Shown here in pieces: positions 1 to 9,056 of a stretch of 64,000 nucleotides of DNA. The position numbers and the translations under genes are program-made. Under the pieces are notes generated by a model that was not told where the DNA came from, made no database searches, and saw only the letters and a list, made by a program, of their open reading frames with translations. The stretch is from Lachnospiraceae bacterium XBB2008 (GTDB lineage Bacteria; Bacillota; Clostridia; Lachnospirales; Lachnospiraceae), in assembly GCA_900102235.1 (NCBI GenBank), contig FMVL01000007.1, positions 248,001 through 312,000 of the forward strand, read 5' to 3'. How positions within the stretch are numbered: the stretch's first letter is position 1; every line of letters begins with the position of its first letter.

Positions 1-315
1 GCCCTCCTGATCGACTCCGGCGAGGATCGTATCCTTATCGCAGTCCAGATACAGACTTCTGACATACTGGAAGTGTCCTGATGTATCACCTTTCAGCCAC
101 AGTTCCTGTCTTGAGCGGCTCCAATATGTCATGACGCCGCGCTCGAGGGTCAGGTTGTATGCCTCTTCGTTCATATAAGCGAGCATCAGGACTTCACCCG
201 TAGCATCCTCCTGAACGATCACCGGAACCAATCCTTTATCATCTGTTTTCACTTCAGAGAAGGCGAATGCAGGCTTATGTCCTGCATTCGTCACTCTGTT
301 CATATCATATTCCAT
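1..315 (-). CDS. hisI: HisI, phosphoribosyl-AMP cyclohydrolase (partial, C-terminus beyond the window)
   Basis: This is the N-terminal 105 residues of the enzyme that opens the adenine ring of phosphoribosyl-AMP, the third step of histidine synthesis. The reading frame starts at the ATG at 313-315 and has AGAAGGTG just upstream. Visible family motifs are MLAYMNEEA, a YWSRSRQELW segment, the GDTSG turn and the metal-binding DCDKD. It follows hisB by 50 bp in the same direction, so it belongs to the his operon. Because the frame runs off the edge, I cannot tell whether it is HisI alone or a HisIE fusion with a phosphoribosyl-ATP pyrophosphatase domain. The family identification is firm. Confidence 0.93.
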   Translation of the reverse strand, partial: MEYDMNRVTNAGHKPAFAFSEVKTDDKGLVPVIVQEDATGEVLMLAYMNEEAYNLTLERGVMTYWSRSRQELWLKGDTSGHFQYVRSLYLDCDKDTILAGVDQEG

Positions 316-365
316 ATCTGATCACCTTCTGAAACATCCTCAGATCTCTGCATAGATACCGAATT

Positions 366-953
366 TCAAAGACTCCCTTTGGTAGTCAGAACACCTTCTA
401 CTCGGGGATCGATCTGAGTCGCCATATCAAGTGCCTTGGCAAAAGCCTTGAACATGGCTTCTGTCATATGATGTCCGTTGATGCCGTCGAGCATCTTGAT
501 GTGGAGGTTCATTCCTGCGCTGTAGCTTACTGCATAGAAGAACTCTCTGATCAGCTCCGTGTCAAGTTCACCTATCATCGGCGTGTCAAACTTTACATCA
601 TAATTGAAGTACGGTCTTCCGCAGAGATCTACCGCTACGAGACAGAGAGCATCATCCATGGGAAGTGTGAAGTGTCCGTAACGCCTGATGCCGGCCTTAT
701 CGCCTATGGCCTCCCTGATCGCACTGCCGATTACTATACCGGTATCTTCTACCGTATGATGTCCGTCCACGTTCAGATCACCTTTAACTATACAGTCAAG
801 GTCAAAGAACCCGTGCTTTGCAAAGCCTTCCAGCATGTGATCAAAAAAACCTATCCCCGTACTTACATCGGAGGTTCCGGTACCGTCTATATTCAGATTT
901 ACCTTGATATCTGTCTCTTTAGTCTGTCTGGATATATCAGCTTTTCTTTCCAT
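366..953 (-). CDS. hisB: HisB, imidazoleglycerol-phosphate dehydratase
   Basis: A stand-alone 195-residue dehydratase that converts imidazoleglycerol phosphate to imidazole-acetol phosphate. The duplicated metal-binding motifs of the family are present: GFFDHML near residue 35, HHTVEDTG near residue 65, and NGHHMTEAMFKAFAKAL near residue 160. Length matches the monofunctional enzyme; there is no fused histidinol phosphatase domain as in enterobacteria. An AAAGGA box precedes the ATG. It lies 38 bp after hisD and 50 bp before hisI, in the same operon. Very sure. Confidence 0.97.
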   Translation of the reverse strand: MERKADISRQTKETDIKVNLNIDGTGTSDVSTGIGFFDHMLEGFAKHGFFDLDCIVKGDLNVDGHHTVEDTGIVIGSAIREAIGDKAGIRRYGHFTLPMDDALCLVAVDLCGRPYFNYDVKFDTPMIGELDTELIREFFYAVSYSAGMNLHIKMLDGINGHHMTEAMFKAFAKALDMATQIDPRVEGVLTTKGSL

Positions 954-991
954 AATCTTGTCCTTTACTGAATCAGATCCGTAATCTGCGT

Positions 992-2287
992 TTACTTATC
1001 TTCGAATCTCACCGCGATCGAATTGGCGTGTGCGGTAAGACCTTCATTTCTTGCAAACAGCTCGATATCCTCGTGTACCGCACGGAGCGCTTCTTCCGAG
1101 TATGATATGATACTCGTCTTCTTGATGAAGTCATCCACTGAAAGCGGCGAGAAGAATCTGGCGGTTCCGTTGGTCGGAAGGATGTGGTTGGGACCTGCAA
1201 AATAATCTCCCAGAGGCTCCGATGAATAGTGTCCGAGGAATATCGCCCCCGCATTCTTAATGTGCGTCATGGCCTCAAACGGATCCGCGGTTATGATCTC
1301 AAGGTGTTCGCTTGCAATGGCATTTACCGCATCATATGCATCCTGAATATCATCGGCCACGAATATATATCCGTAGTTTTCGAGGCTCTTCTCAATGATT
1401 TCACGGCGTGTGAGCACCTCGAGGAATCCGTCGACCTGTTCACTGACTTCACGGGCAAGTTTCTCCGATGTGGTGATGAGTATCGCACTTGCAAGTTCGT
1501 CATGTTCCGCCTGACTCAAGAGATCAGCCGCTACGAATCTGGGATTGGCTGTCTCATCGGCAAGTACGAGTATCTCGCTCGGGCCTGCTATCGAGTCGAT
1601 AGACACGTAACCGAAGCATGCTTTCTTGGCCAGAGCAACAAATATGTTACCGGGGCCGGTGATCTTATCAACCTTCGGTATGGTCTGGGTTCCGAATGCC
1701 ATGGCGGCGATAGCCTGAGCTCCGCCTACCTTGTATATCTCATCCACGCCTGCGATATCCGCTGCGACCAGTGTTCCGGGAGTGACTTTTCCGTCAGCGC
1801 CTGCAGGAGTACACATGATGACACGGCTTACACCCGCTACCTTGGCGGGAATGATGTTCATGAGCACGGAACTCGGATAAGCGGCTTTTCCGCCGGGAAC
1901 ATATACACCCGATATGGCGATGGGAGTGATGCGCTGACCTAAGATAGATCCGTCATCCTTCATGTCTATCCATGTGGTGCGGAGCTGTTTTTCGTGAAAC
2001 TCACGGATGTTATCGGCTGCTCTGTGGATCACTCTTATAAAGGATTCATCCACAGACTTATATGCCGCATCGATCTCCGCATCCGTAACACGGAGCGTAT
2101 CGGCAGTGGCATCCCACTTGTCAAACTTCCTGTTCAGTTCGATGACTGCGAGATCTCCGCGATCGCGCACATCATTTATTATCTCGTTTACCGTACTCTC
2201 ATACGATCCGTAATTGTTAGGACTTCTTTTCAAAAGGTTTTTGATCAGTTCACCCTTTGATTCCTCATTCAACTTGATTATTCTCAT
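992..2287 (-). CDS. hisD: HisD, histidinol dehydrogenase
   Basis: A 431-residue zinc enzyme that oxidises L-histidinol twice with NAD to give histidine, the last two steps of the pathway. Recognisable segments are YVPGGKAAYPS, KVGGAQAIAAMAFGT, TGPGN and GPSEILVLAD, the LLSQAEHD metal-site segment, and FAGPNHILPTNGTAR. Full family length. The ATG sits in the last codons of hisG (ATGA overlap of 4 bp) behind GGAGCAATT, so translation is probably coupled to hisG. Confidence 0.97.
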   Translation of the reverse strand: MRIIKLNEESKGELIKNLLKRSPNNYGSYESTVNEIINDVRDRGDLAVIELNRKFDKWDATADTLRVTDAEIDAAYKSVDESFIRVIHRAADNIREFHEKQLRTTWIDMKDDGSILGQRITPIAISGVYVPGGKAAYPSSVLMNIIPAKVAGVSRVIMCTPAGADGKVTPGTLVAADIAGVDEIYKVGGAQAIAAMAFGTQTIPKVDKITGPGNIFVALAKKACFGYVSIDSIAGPSEILVLADETANPRFVAADLLSQAEHDELASAILITTSEKLAREVSEQVDGFLEVLTRREIIEKSLENYGYIFVADDIQDAYDAVNAIASEHLEIITADPFEAMTHIKNAGAIFLGHYSSEPLGDYFAGPNHILPTNGTARFFSPLSVDDFIKKTSIISYSEEALRAVHEDIELFARNEGLTAHANSIAVRFEDK

Positions 2288-2925
2288 AATTGCTCCTTGA
2301 TCTTAGATATCAGTTCACGTATCCTCTCCGTCTGCATCTGCATCGACACCTGATTCACGATCATGCGCGCGCTTAACGGGCAGATCTTCTCGAGGACGGT
2401 CAATCCGTTTTCTTTGAGTGTCGACCCGGTCTCCACTATATCCACGATCACATCGGACAGTTCCACGATCGGCCCAAGCTCAACAGATCCGTTCAATTTG
2501 ATGATATCCACGGTCTGATGCTTATGGTTGTAGAAGTAGTCTTTTGCGATATTGGGATACTTGGTGGCTACACGGATCATCTCGTGATGCTTAAGGAGAT
2601 CTACGGCAGATTCGGGACCGCATACGCACATATCGCACTTCCCGAAGCCGAGATCAAGCACCTCGTAAACCCTTCTGTTTTCTTCCAGGATAGTATCCTT
2701 GCCGACAATACCTATATCAGCGGCACCGTACTCCACATATGTGGGAACATCGGGGCCTTTTGCGAGGAAGAAACGGACCTTCTGCTTTTCATTAACGAAA
2801 ATGAGTTTGCGTGAGTCCTTATCCTTCATCTCCTCACAAGTGATACCTATATCTTCAAACAATTCCATCGCCTTCGAGGCGAGACGCCCTTTTCCGAGGG
2901 CAAATGTCAAATATCTGTCTTCCAT
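2284..2925 (-). CDS. hisG: HisG, ATP phosphoribosyltransferase, short form
   Basis: Catalyses the committed step of histidine synthesis, joining PRPP and ATP. At 213 residues it is the short HisG(S) type, which has the two catalytic lobes but lacks the C-terminal allosteric domain. In known organisms this form works only as a hetero-octamer with HisZ, and hisZ is indeed the gene immediately upstream (20 bp). The segments TFALGKGRL, GIVGKDT and DIVETGSTLKENGL are typical. Histidine feedback is expected to act through HisZ (family knowledge). Confidence 0.96.
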   Translation of the reverse strand: MEDRYLTFALGKGRLASKAMELFEDIGITCEEMKDKDSRKLIFVNEKQKVRFFLAKGPDVPTYVEYGAADIGIVGKDTILEENRRVYEVLDLGFGKCDMCVCGPESAVDLLKHHEMIRVATKYPNIAKDYFYNHKHQTVDIIKLNGSVELGPIVELSDVIVDIVETGSTLKENGLTVLEKICPLSARMIVNQVSMQMQTERIRELISKIKEQL

Positions 2926-2945
2926 CTTCTCATCCTAACTTTTCG

Positions 2946-4064
2946 TCAGTCGCATTTCGGCACAAGTCTGATCTTGCTTCCGCCCACATGCCTTAATTTC
3001 AGTGCTTCCTTCAATACACTCTCATATGTATCATCGGTATATTCCATCGTTATCACATCATCCTCGATATGAACCGGAACATTCTGTCTGTACATCGCGT
3101 TCAAGAGATCGTCGACCAGGACCACGAAACCTACGGCGGGTGAATCCTTGCCGAACTGTGAGAGCAGCCTGTCATAGCGTCCGCCTTTGACGATCGCATC
3201 TCCGACTCCGTAAGTGAATCCCTTGAATATCACGCCGGTGTAGTAATTGTATTTGGAAAGCATGCCGAGGTCGAACGATATGTATCTGTCCACATCGTAG
3301 AGTTTCAGGACTTCGAGCAGGCTCTTTAATCTTGCCACGGCTTCACGGGACTGGGGATTATCCGCGATCTCATATGCCCTGTCGAGGATATCTGCCTGTC
3401 CGAAAAGATCTGATGTGGACAGCAGTTTTTCCGCAGTATCCTTGTCTATGGACTTGGCATCCATCAGATCCTGTGCCGCAAAAATGTTCTTGCCCGATAT
3501 GTATTCCCTGAGAGTCAGTTCGGTCTCTTCATCGAGTCCTGCCGCGGAACACATTCCCTTAAAATACGCGACATTTCCGACGCTTATCTGGAAATCCGAC
3601 AGACCTGCATGGAAAAGAGCTTCGCAGGTAAGCGCGATGACCTCTGCATCCGCACGGACGGAAGCCTCTCCGATCAGCTCCGCTCCCATCTGCATGGATT
3701 CTTTGAGACGTCCCTGCAGAAGCGATGTGTTCGAAAAAGCATTACCCGCATAAGACAAACGGATGATCTCGTTTGATTCCACGAAATACTTGGCGGCACA
3801 TCTGGCGATGGACGGTGTGAAATCCGGTCTGAGCACCAGTGTATCACCCTCTTTGTCAAAGAACTTGTACAGTTCCCTGCTGGGGGTCGTGCCTATCTCT
3901 TTGGAGAATACATCAAAGAATTCAAATGTCGGAGTCTGTATCTCGTCATAACCGAATTCGTTGAACTTTTCGCGAAGCAGACTCTCGACTTTGAGTTTAC
4001 GCTTATACTCGTCTCCGTATATGTCTCTTACTCCCTCGGGAGTATGCAGTAATCTCTTACTCAT
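2946..4064 (-). CDS. hisZ: HisZ, ATP phosphoribosyltransferase regulatory subunit
   Basis: A 372-residue histidyl-tRNA-synthetase paralogue that activates short HisG and gives it histidine feedback. The class II synthetase fold shows in TPEGVRDIYGDE at the N-terminus, motif 2-like VLRPDFTPSIAR near residue 80, and the GGRYDRLLSQFG segment near residue 290. It lacks the C-terminal anticodon-binding domain expected of a true HisRS, and is followed directly by short hisG, so HisZ is the better reading. AGAGGTAACC precedes the ATG. Confidence 0.93.
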   Translation of the reverse strand: MSKRLLHTPEGVRDIYGDEYKRKLKVESLLREKFNEFGYDEIQTPTFEFFDVFSKEIGTTPSRELYKFFDKEGDTLVLRPDFTPSIARCAAKYFVESNEIIRLSYAGNAFSNTSLLQGRLKESMQMGAELIGEASVRADAEVIALTCEALFHAGLSDFQISVGNVAYFKGMCSAAGLDEETELTLREYISGKNIFAAQDLMDAKSIDKDTAEKLLSTSDLFGQADILDRAYEIADNPQSREAVARLKSLLEVLKLYDVDRYISFDLGMLSKYNYYTGVIFKGFTYGVGDAIVKGGRYDRLLSQFGKDSPAVGFVVLVDDLLNAMYRQNVPVHIEDDVITMEYTDDTYESVLKEALKLRHVGGSKIRLVPKCD

Positions 4065-4078
4065 GGTTACCTCTGTTT

Positions 4079-4612
4079 CTATTCCCTGTCATCCAGATCC
4101 TGTTGCATCATGTCCAGATACGGCACCATTATGCCCGGATGCTTGGGAAGTATGTATGCGGGATTTAGTTCGTCCCGCCTGAAGCTCTTGCGTCCGCCCT
4201 CTTTTGCCCTGTTCCAGAAGTACAGTAACATCTCAAGCGGCAGGTAGTAGAACTCATCACGATGCGTATAGTATATCAAAAAAAACGCTATCCCGTCCTG
4301 TTTTTCGAAATTCACCATGAACTGAACCTGATGCTCATGGATATTCTGCAGGGAAAAAGTGTCCTGAGCGCACTCTTTCGCATCAAAACAGACGGGGATA
4401 CCCTGAACCGCTCCGATATAGTCCACGGTGGATTTCTGGTCAAAATATGCCAGCGTGATATGCTTGGTCTTCTGATCCATGGTGATAGGGGTTATGGGTG
4501 TGGGGATCTTCTGGACCAGAGCAAGGCCCTTTTCCAGATATACCTCATTGGTCTGATTAATCATGTCTTCGAGGATCGATCCGCGAAGCCCTCTCGTTTT
4601 TCCTGTACTCAT
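4079..4612 (-). CDS. recU: RecU, Holliday junction resolvase
   Basis: A 177-residue nuclease that cuts Holliday junctions during recombination and chromosome segregation in Firmicutes. The PD-(D/E)XK core is visible as STVDYIGAVQGIPVCFDAKE (residues about 68-88), with the catalytic aspartates and lysine in place, followed by the HQVQFMVNF helix. The N-terminus GKTRGLRGSILEDMINQTN is the usual RecU start. It lies between a histidine kinase and hisZ with gaps of 6 and 14 bp; in bacilli recU usually sits beside a penicillin-binding protein gene, so this neighbourhood is different. AGGGAATT precedes the ATG. Confidence 0.9.
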   Translation of the reverse strand: MSTGKTRGLRGSILEDMINQTNEVYLEKGLALVQKIPTPITPITMDQKTKHITLAYFDQKSTVDYIGAVQGIPVCFDAKECAQDTFSLQNIHEHQVQFMVNFEKQDGIAFFLIYYTHRDEFYYLPLEMLLYFWNRAKEGGRKSFRRDELNPAYILPKHPGIMVPYLDMMQQDLDDRE

Positions 4613-4618
4613 AATTCC

Positions 4619-6976
4619 CTAAGATCTGTCCGGATCACCCGGAAGGTATTTTGAAAGCACCTCTGTCATCTCGTTAAGAGTCATCGGTTTACTTATATAG
4701 TCGGTAAATCCGTTATCCAGATACATTTCCTTGGCACCGTTAATGGCATTGGCGGTAAGTGCGATTACCGGTGTATCCTGATTGAGATTATCGGTCATCT
4801 TCTTAGCCTCGGCAAGCGTCTCTATTCCGTCCATCTCGGGCATCATGTGGTCAAGCAGGATGACATCGTATTGTTCCTTAGTAATGAGTTCGAGCATTTC
4901 CCTGCCGCTCTTGCATGTGAAAACCCGAGCCTGTATCGTATCGAGATACCTGGCAGCCACTTTAAGGTTCAAGGCATTGTCGTCAACGACAAGAACCCGT
5001 GCATCCGGACAGGTATACGTCTCATTCTGTGTATTCTCTTCCTCATTTCTTGCGTAAGAGTACTTGGTGATATCTCCGATCGGATCGGGATCCATGATGA
5101 CCTGAGGAAGACATACCTTAAACTCCGTGCCTTTACCGTATGTGCTCTCACAGTCTATGGTCCCGCCCATAAGTCTTACCAGACTTGATGTGATGGCAAG
5201 CCCCAGTCCGCTGCCTTCGACGCCCTTGTTTACGGCCAGATCGAGTCTTTCAAACTGCTTGAAGAGTCTGGGCATATCTTCTTCACGGATACCTATTCCC
5301 GTATCCTTTACGGATATACACAGCTCACAGGAGGAGTTATCAGTTGTCCTGTGAGATACGGCAAATCTGATGCTGCCTTCCGGAGTATATTTAACGGCAT
5401 TGTTTAAGAGATTGATCATGATCTCACGGATCCTCTTCTCATCACCCTTAAGCTTACGCGGCAGATCCTCAGATATCTCCGGTATCAGGCTCAGCTGTTT
5501 TTCATCAGCTTTAACACTGATCATGTTCACAACGCCGTTTATGAGTTCACCGGTATCGTATTCATCCGCCAAGATCTCCATCCTGCCCTGCTCGATCTTG
5601 GAGAAATCCAGTATGTCATTGATGATATCAAGCAGCGCTTTGCTGGCATCCTTTACATTATGAGCATATCCGCGGACCTCATCGCTGACATCTTCTCTGA
5701 GTATCAGTTCATTCATGCCCACAATGGCATTGATGGGAGTACGGATCTCATGTGACATATTCGCCAGGAACTCGGATTTGGCACGGTTGGATTCCTCTGC
5801 CTGTGCGGTCTTGACCTTCATCTCGTTGAACTTGAATATCTCGTGAAATACAGCACATCCAAGGAGTACCAGCAGTCCAATTGAAACAAAGATTCCATCG
5901 TTATTGTGGACATGCATATTGATATGTATGATCTCACATACGGTCATGAACACCAGGAATCCGAAGCCTGCTATTATGAGCGGATAATCCCTGTTCAAAC
6001 CTTTTCGGATATCATCTACGATAGTGTACAAACATAACGCCGCAACCACAGCCAGAAGTACATTGCTGAATGCCATGGACTCATCGAATGGCACGATATC
6101 CGCAAATTGCAGAAAGGTCATTACCAGGAAATCAGCTATCAGGATCAGATTGGCTATATTAAACAGTTTCTGATGTCTCCTCTGCTGCAGCATATTCAGA
6201 TACATGGTAAATGGTATCGGAAGGATCATAACCAGCATGAATTCACAGACGCCGTCAATGAAATAATTTCCGAAGAAGAAGGGATACAGGAAATTATCCA
6301 TCACGATCCAAAGCGCCCCCATAAGCACTCCCACACTTAAATGCCACAGAGCGAATTCTCTTCTGATGACAAATTTATATGCCACACACAGAAGCAGTAT
6401 GATGGTTCCCAGAATGATCTGAACAAAAGCTGATATCAGGATGAATTCATTATCTTCTATCAGAACGTGAAGAAAAGCAAGACGATTGCCTATATAAGAT
6501 ACCGGCACAAGCGCATAATCATACGGATAGTTCTCCTTCAGGATAGTCATGGTCTTGCCGCTGTCCTCGGCACGAAGAGTGATCCTGAGCCATAAGGCTT
6601 TCACATTCCTGCCGAACTCTGAGTACGTAACATGATACTCTTCCCGAAGTTCATCATCTATATAAACTTTTATATCCTTGCCCGTTCTGTAAAAGAAACA
6701 GGTTCCTACCTTCAGATCATCGGGAAGCACGGTACTGACAGCGACCGTACCATTCGGTTCGATCGAAAAAGAATCAGGGGCATAATACTCGGTCGTTACT
6801 CCGTTTTCATCCGTATATAACCAGGGATTGGTATACTCCTCTATCTCCTCCTGAAAGAAGCCTTCGTGCTTAACAAAAAACTGCCCGTAGATATAAAAAA
6901 TACCGACCCCCACAACCATGAGCGTCAGGATCACCCTGATCAGTTTATAGATTTTATCGGAACCTATCTTATTCAT
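4619..6976 (-). CDS. Membrane-bound hybrid sensor histidine kinase with C-terminal receiver
   Basis: A 785-residue sensor. Order of parts: one membrane span (about residues 12-33), an extracytoplasmic segment to about 180, a block of roughly seven hydrophobic helices (about 180-385) resembling the 7TMR-DISM layout, a HisKA domain with the phospho-accepting histidine in MSHEIRTP (about residue 409), an HATPase domain with NNAVKYTPEG, DTGIGI and GSGLGLAIT, and a receiver domain with VVDDN, the acceptor aspartate in ILLDHMMPEMDG (about 708) and YISKPM. All catalytic residues look intact. No output regulator or phosphotransfer protein is next to it, so its target is unknown. It follows the VWA gene by 9 bp. 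The SD is weak. Confidence 0.9.
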   Translation of the reverse strand: MNKIGSDKIYKLIRVILTLMVVGVGIFYIYGQFFVKHEGFFQEEIEEYTNPWLYTDENGVTTEYYAPDSFSIEPNGTVAVSTVLPDDLKVGTCFFYRTGKDIKVYIDDELREEYHVTYSEFGRNVKALWLRITLRAEDSGKTMTILKENYPYDYALVPVSYIGNRLAFLHVLIEDNEFILISAFVQIILGTIILLLCVAYKFVIRREFALWHLSVGVLMGALWIVMDNFLYPFFFGNYFIDGVCEFMLVMILPIPFTMYLNMLQQRRHQKLFNIANLILIADFLVMTFLQFADIVPFDESMAFSNVLLAVVAALCLYTIVDDIRKGLNRDYPLIIAGFGFLVFMTVCEIIHINMHVHNNDGIFVSIGLLVLLGCAVFHEIFKFNEMKVKTAQAEESNRAKSEFLANMSHEIRTPINAIVGMNELILREDVSDEVRGYAHNVKDASKALLDIINDILDFSKIEQGRMEILADEYDTGELINGVVNMISVKADEKQLSLIPEISEDLPRKLKGDEKRIREIMINLLNNAVKYTPEGSIRFAVSHRTTDNSSCELCISVKDTGIGIREEDMPRLFKQFERLDLAVNKGVEGSGLGLAITSSLVRLMGGTIDCESTYGKGTEFKVCLPQVIMDPDPIGDITKYSYARNEEENTQNETYTCPDARVLVVDDNALNLKVAARYLDTIQARVFTCKSGREMLELITKEQYDVILLDHMMPEMDGIETLAEAKKMTDNLNQDTPVIALTANAINGAKEMYLDNGFTDYISKPMTLNEMTEVLSKYLPGDPDRS

Positions 6977-6985
6977 AAAAATATC

Positions 6986-8194
6986 TTATCTGTTAACCAT
7001 AAGCTTGGCAACAGCGCTCTTGAGTCCTCCGACAGTCAGTTTATACATTGGAAATACCGCTTTGATGGCGGTCTCCGCTTCACGCCAGGGAGCATCCCCG
7101 GGTGCCATCTTGGGATTGAGCCATACGATGTGTTTATAGTGGCTCTTCATCAGATGAAGCCATTCCCACCCTGAATATCCGTTATTGGGACCGCGGTAGT
7201 TGCCTGTCTTGGAATAGAGTTCCTCGGGAGCCATGGCCGCATCTCCGACTATCATTACCTTGTAATCCGAATCCAGATTCTTAAACAGCCACTCGGTATC
7301 TATCCAGTCTCCGTTCTCGCATTCGGGAGTATTGTAGACCTTTGCATAGATGCAGTTGTGGAAGTAATAAGTCTTCACATCCTTGAAATGATCCATCTTG
7401 TCCACAGCCTGGAACAGTTCGTTCAAGAGCGAACTGTAAGGGATCATCGTGCCGCCGGAATCCATCAGAAGAAGGAGTTTCACGGAGTTCTTCCGGGGTT
7501 TCTCCATCACTATCTGCAGGTATCCGCCGTTATTGCATGTCTTATTGATCGTTCCGTCTATATCAAGCTCGGTCTTGGGTACATCCAGCTTGGTGGAGAA
7601 CTGCCTTAAACTCTTAAGTGCAGCCATGAACTGACGGGAAGTGAGCACTTTGTCGTCTCTGAAATCCTGATACTTGCGTGCCCCGATGACTTCAAACGCC
7701 GACTGGTATCCGGTCTGTCCGCCTACTCTGATCCCGCCCATATGACCGCCCATGTTACCGAAGGATGTCTTTCCCTGTGTTCCTATCCAGTATGAGCCGC
7801 CGTTATGCTCCGAATCCTGTTCTTTAAGTCTGTCACGGAACTTCTTTTCCACATCATCCCGATCGACCTGAGCATTGTCGCCGGGATCGGAGTTCATCTC
7901 ATGCTTCTTTTCTTCGAGCCACTGCTCGTAAGCATCGGACTTATCAAGCCACTCAAGCATCGTGTCCGTGATGTCGGGTTCGTATTTGGCAGACTTGAAT
8001 GTGTTTTCAAACGCCATATCGAACTTGTCATATTCTGTTTCGGATTTTACGAGGATCATGCGCGACAGATAATAAAACCTTGTGAGCGACGAACCCGCAA
8101 GGTCCTTATCGAGCGCCTCCTGGAGCGTCAGCCACTCTTTCAGCGTGACGTCCAGGCCGAATTTTCTCAGATTGTTATAGAAAGAAGTAAACAT
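6986..8194 (-). CDS. VWA domain protein, CoxE-like partner of a MoxR ATPase
   Basis: A 402-residue protein whose second half is a von Willebrand A domain. The metal-site loop reads LLLMDSGGTM, a D-x-G-x-T variant of the usual D-x-S-x-S; D-x-GGS versions occur in the CoxE-like branch. Nearby is VMIVGDAAMAPEELYS, the second metal-site loop. The N-terminal half is mostly helical. It starts 3 bp after the MoxR stop codon with no clear Shine-Dalgarno, so translation is probably coupled. MoxR-VWA pairs act as chaperone-like modules that insert cofactors or remodel complexes; the client here cannot be deduced. Confidence 0.85.
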   Translation of the reverse strand: MFTSFYNNLRKFGLDVTLKEWLTLQEALDKDLAGSSLTRFYYLSRMILVKSETEYDKFDMAFENTFKSAKYEPDITDTMLEWLDKSDAYEQWLEEKKHEMNSDPGDNAQVDRDDVEKKFRDRLKEQDSEHNGGSYWIGTQGKTSFGNMGGHMGGIRVGGQTGYQSAFEVIGARKYQDFRDDKVLTSRQFMAALKSLRQFSTKLDVPKTELDIDGTINKTCNNGGYLQIVMEKPRKNSVKLLLLMDSGGTMIPYSSLLNELFQAVDKMDHFKDVKTYYFHNCIYAKVYNTPECENGDWIDTEWLFKNLDSDYKVMIVGDAAMAPEELYSKTGNYRGPNNGYSGWEWLHLMKSHYKHIVWLNPKMAPGDAPWREAETAIKAVFPMYKLTVGGLKSAVAKLMVNR

Positions 8195-8197
8195 ATG

Positions 8198-9022
8198 TTA
8201 ATTGAGTTCATTGGTCCTGCTGCGCACGACCGCCATGTCTTCATCCTTTTTGATGATGACACCGAGGTTAGGCAGGCTCTTCTTGATGAGCGCCGGATCC
8301 ATGCCGCCTATCTGAAGTGCGTTCACCCAGTCGATAAGCTCGGATGTGGACGGTTTCTTACGTATATCCTTGATCCCTCTCACCCAATAGAATACATCCA
8401 TCGCATTCTTCAGGAGATTCTCTTCAACATTCGGGAAATGAGTCTTCACTATCTCCTCCATGAGAGGTGCATCCGGGAAATCGATATAGTGGAAAATGCA
8501 TCTGCGAAGGAATGCATCGGGCAGTTCCTTTTCCGCATTGGATGTGATGATCACTACCGGACGGGTCTTCGCTTTAACGGTCTCATGAGTCTCGTTGATA
8601 TAGAACTCCATCTGATCGAGTTCCCACAGAAGGTCGTTGGGAAATTCAAGATCCGCTTTATCTATCTCATCTATCAGAAGAACGACCTGCTCATCTGCCT
8701 TGAAAGCCTCGCCGAGTTTGCCGAGCTTGATATATCTGGCTATGTCATCCACTCCCTCTTCGCCGAACTGTCCGTCATAGAGACGCTGTATCGTATCATA
8801 CATATACAGTCCGTCCTGAGCCTTGGTGGTGGACTTGATGTTCCATATGATCAGTTTCTTGCCGAGACTCTCAGCCACAGCCGCTGCGAGCATCGTCTTG
8901 CCGGTTCCGGGCTCGCCCTTTATCAGAAGCGGTTTCTCCAGGACCATCGCCACATTCACCGCGTCCAGAAGTTCCTGGCTCGCCACATATGTACTGGTAG
9001 AAGCAAATCTGTTATCTGACAT
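8198..9022 (-). CDS. MoxR-family AAA+ ATPase
   Basis: A 274-residue AAA+ ATPase of the MoxR group. Walker A is GEPGTGKT (about residue 34), Walker B is VVLLIDEIDKAD, and sensor-1/arginine-finger segments appear in IITSNAEKELPDAFLRRC. I chose the ATG at 9020-9022 because AAGGAG lies at the right distance; a start 10 codons earlier has no such site. Directly followed by the VWA gene, the usual pairing. Such ATPases work with their VWA partner to remodel a specific protein complex; the target here is not evident. Confidence 0.9.
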   Translation of the reverse strand: MSDNRFASTSTYVASQELLDAVNVAMVLEKPLLIKGEPGTGKTMLAAAVAESLGKKLIIWNIKSTTKAQDGLYMYDTIQRLYDGQFGEEGVDDIARYIKLGKLGEAFKADEQVVLLIDEIDKADLEFPNDLLWELDQMEFYINETHETVKAKTRPVVIITSNAEKELPDAFLRRCIFHYIDFPDAPLMEEIVKTHFPNVEENLLKNAMDVFYWVRGIKDIRKKPSTSELIDWVNALQIGGMDPALIKKSLPNLGVIIKKDEDMAVVRSRTNELN

Positions 9023-9056
9023 TTTTTCTCCTTTATCTGTCGGGTATTCCACAGGA

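Noticed and set aside
1229-1942. 237-codon plus-strand frame opposite hisD
   Set aside because: Exact shadow of a strongly conserved enzyme; no ribosome site, and Cys/Tyr/His-rich translation.
2946-4064. Reading the gene as histidyl-tRNA synthetase (hisS)
   Set aside because: It lacks the C-terminal anticodon-binding domain and adjoins a short hisG, which fits HisZ.
7805-9019. 404-codon open frame on the plus strand opposite MoxR and the VWA gene
   Set aside because: Its composition (many His, Ile, Arg) is that of an antisense shadow, it has no start signal or motif, and both minus-strand genes have clear motifs.
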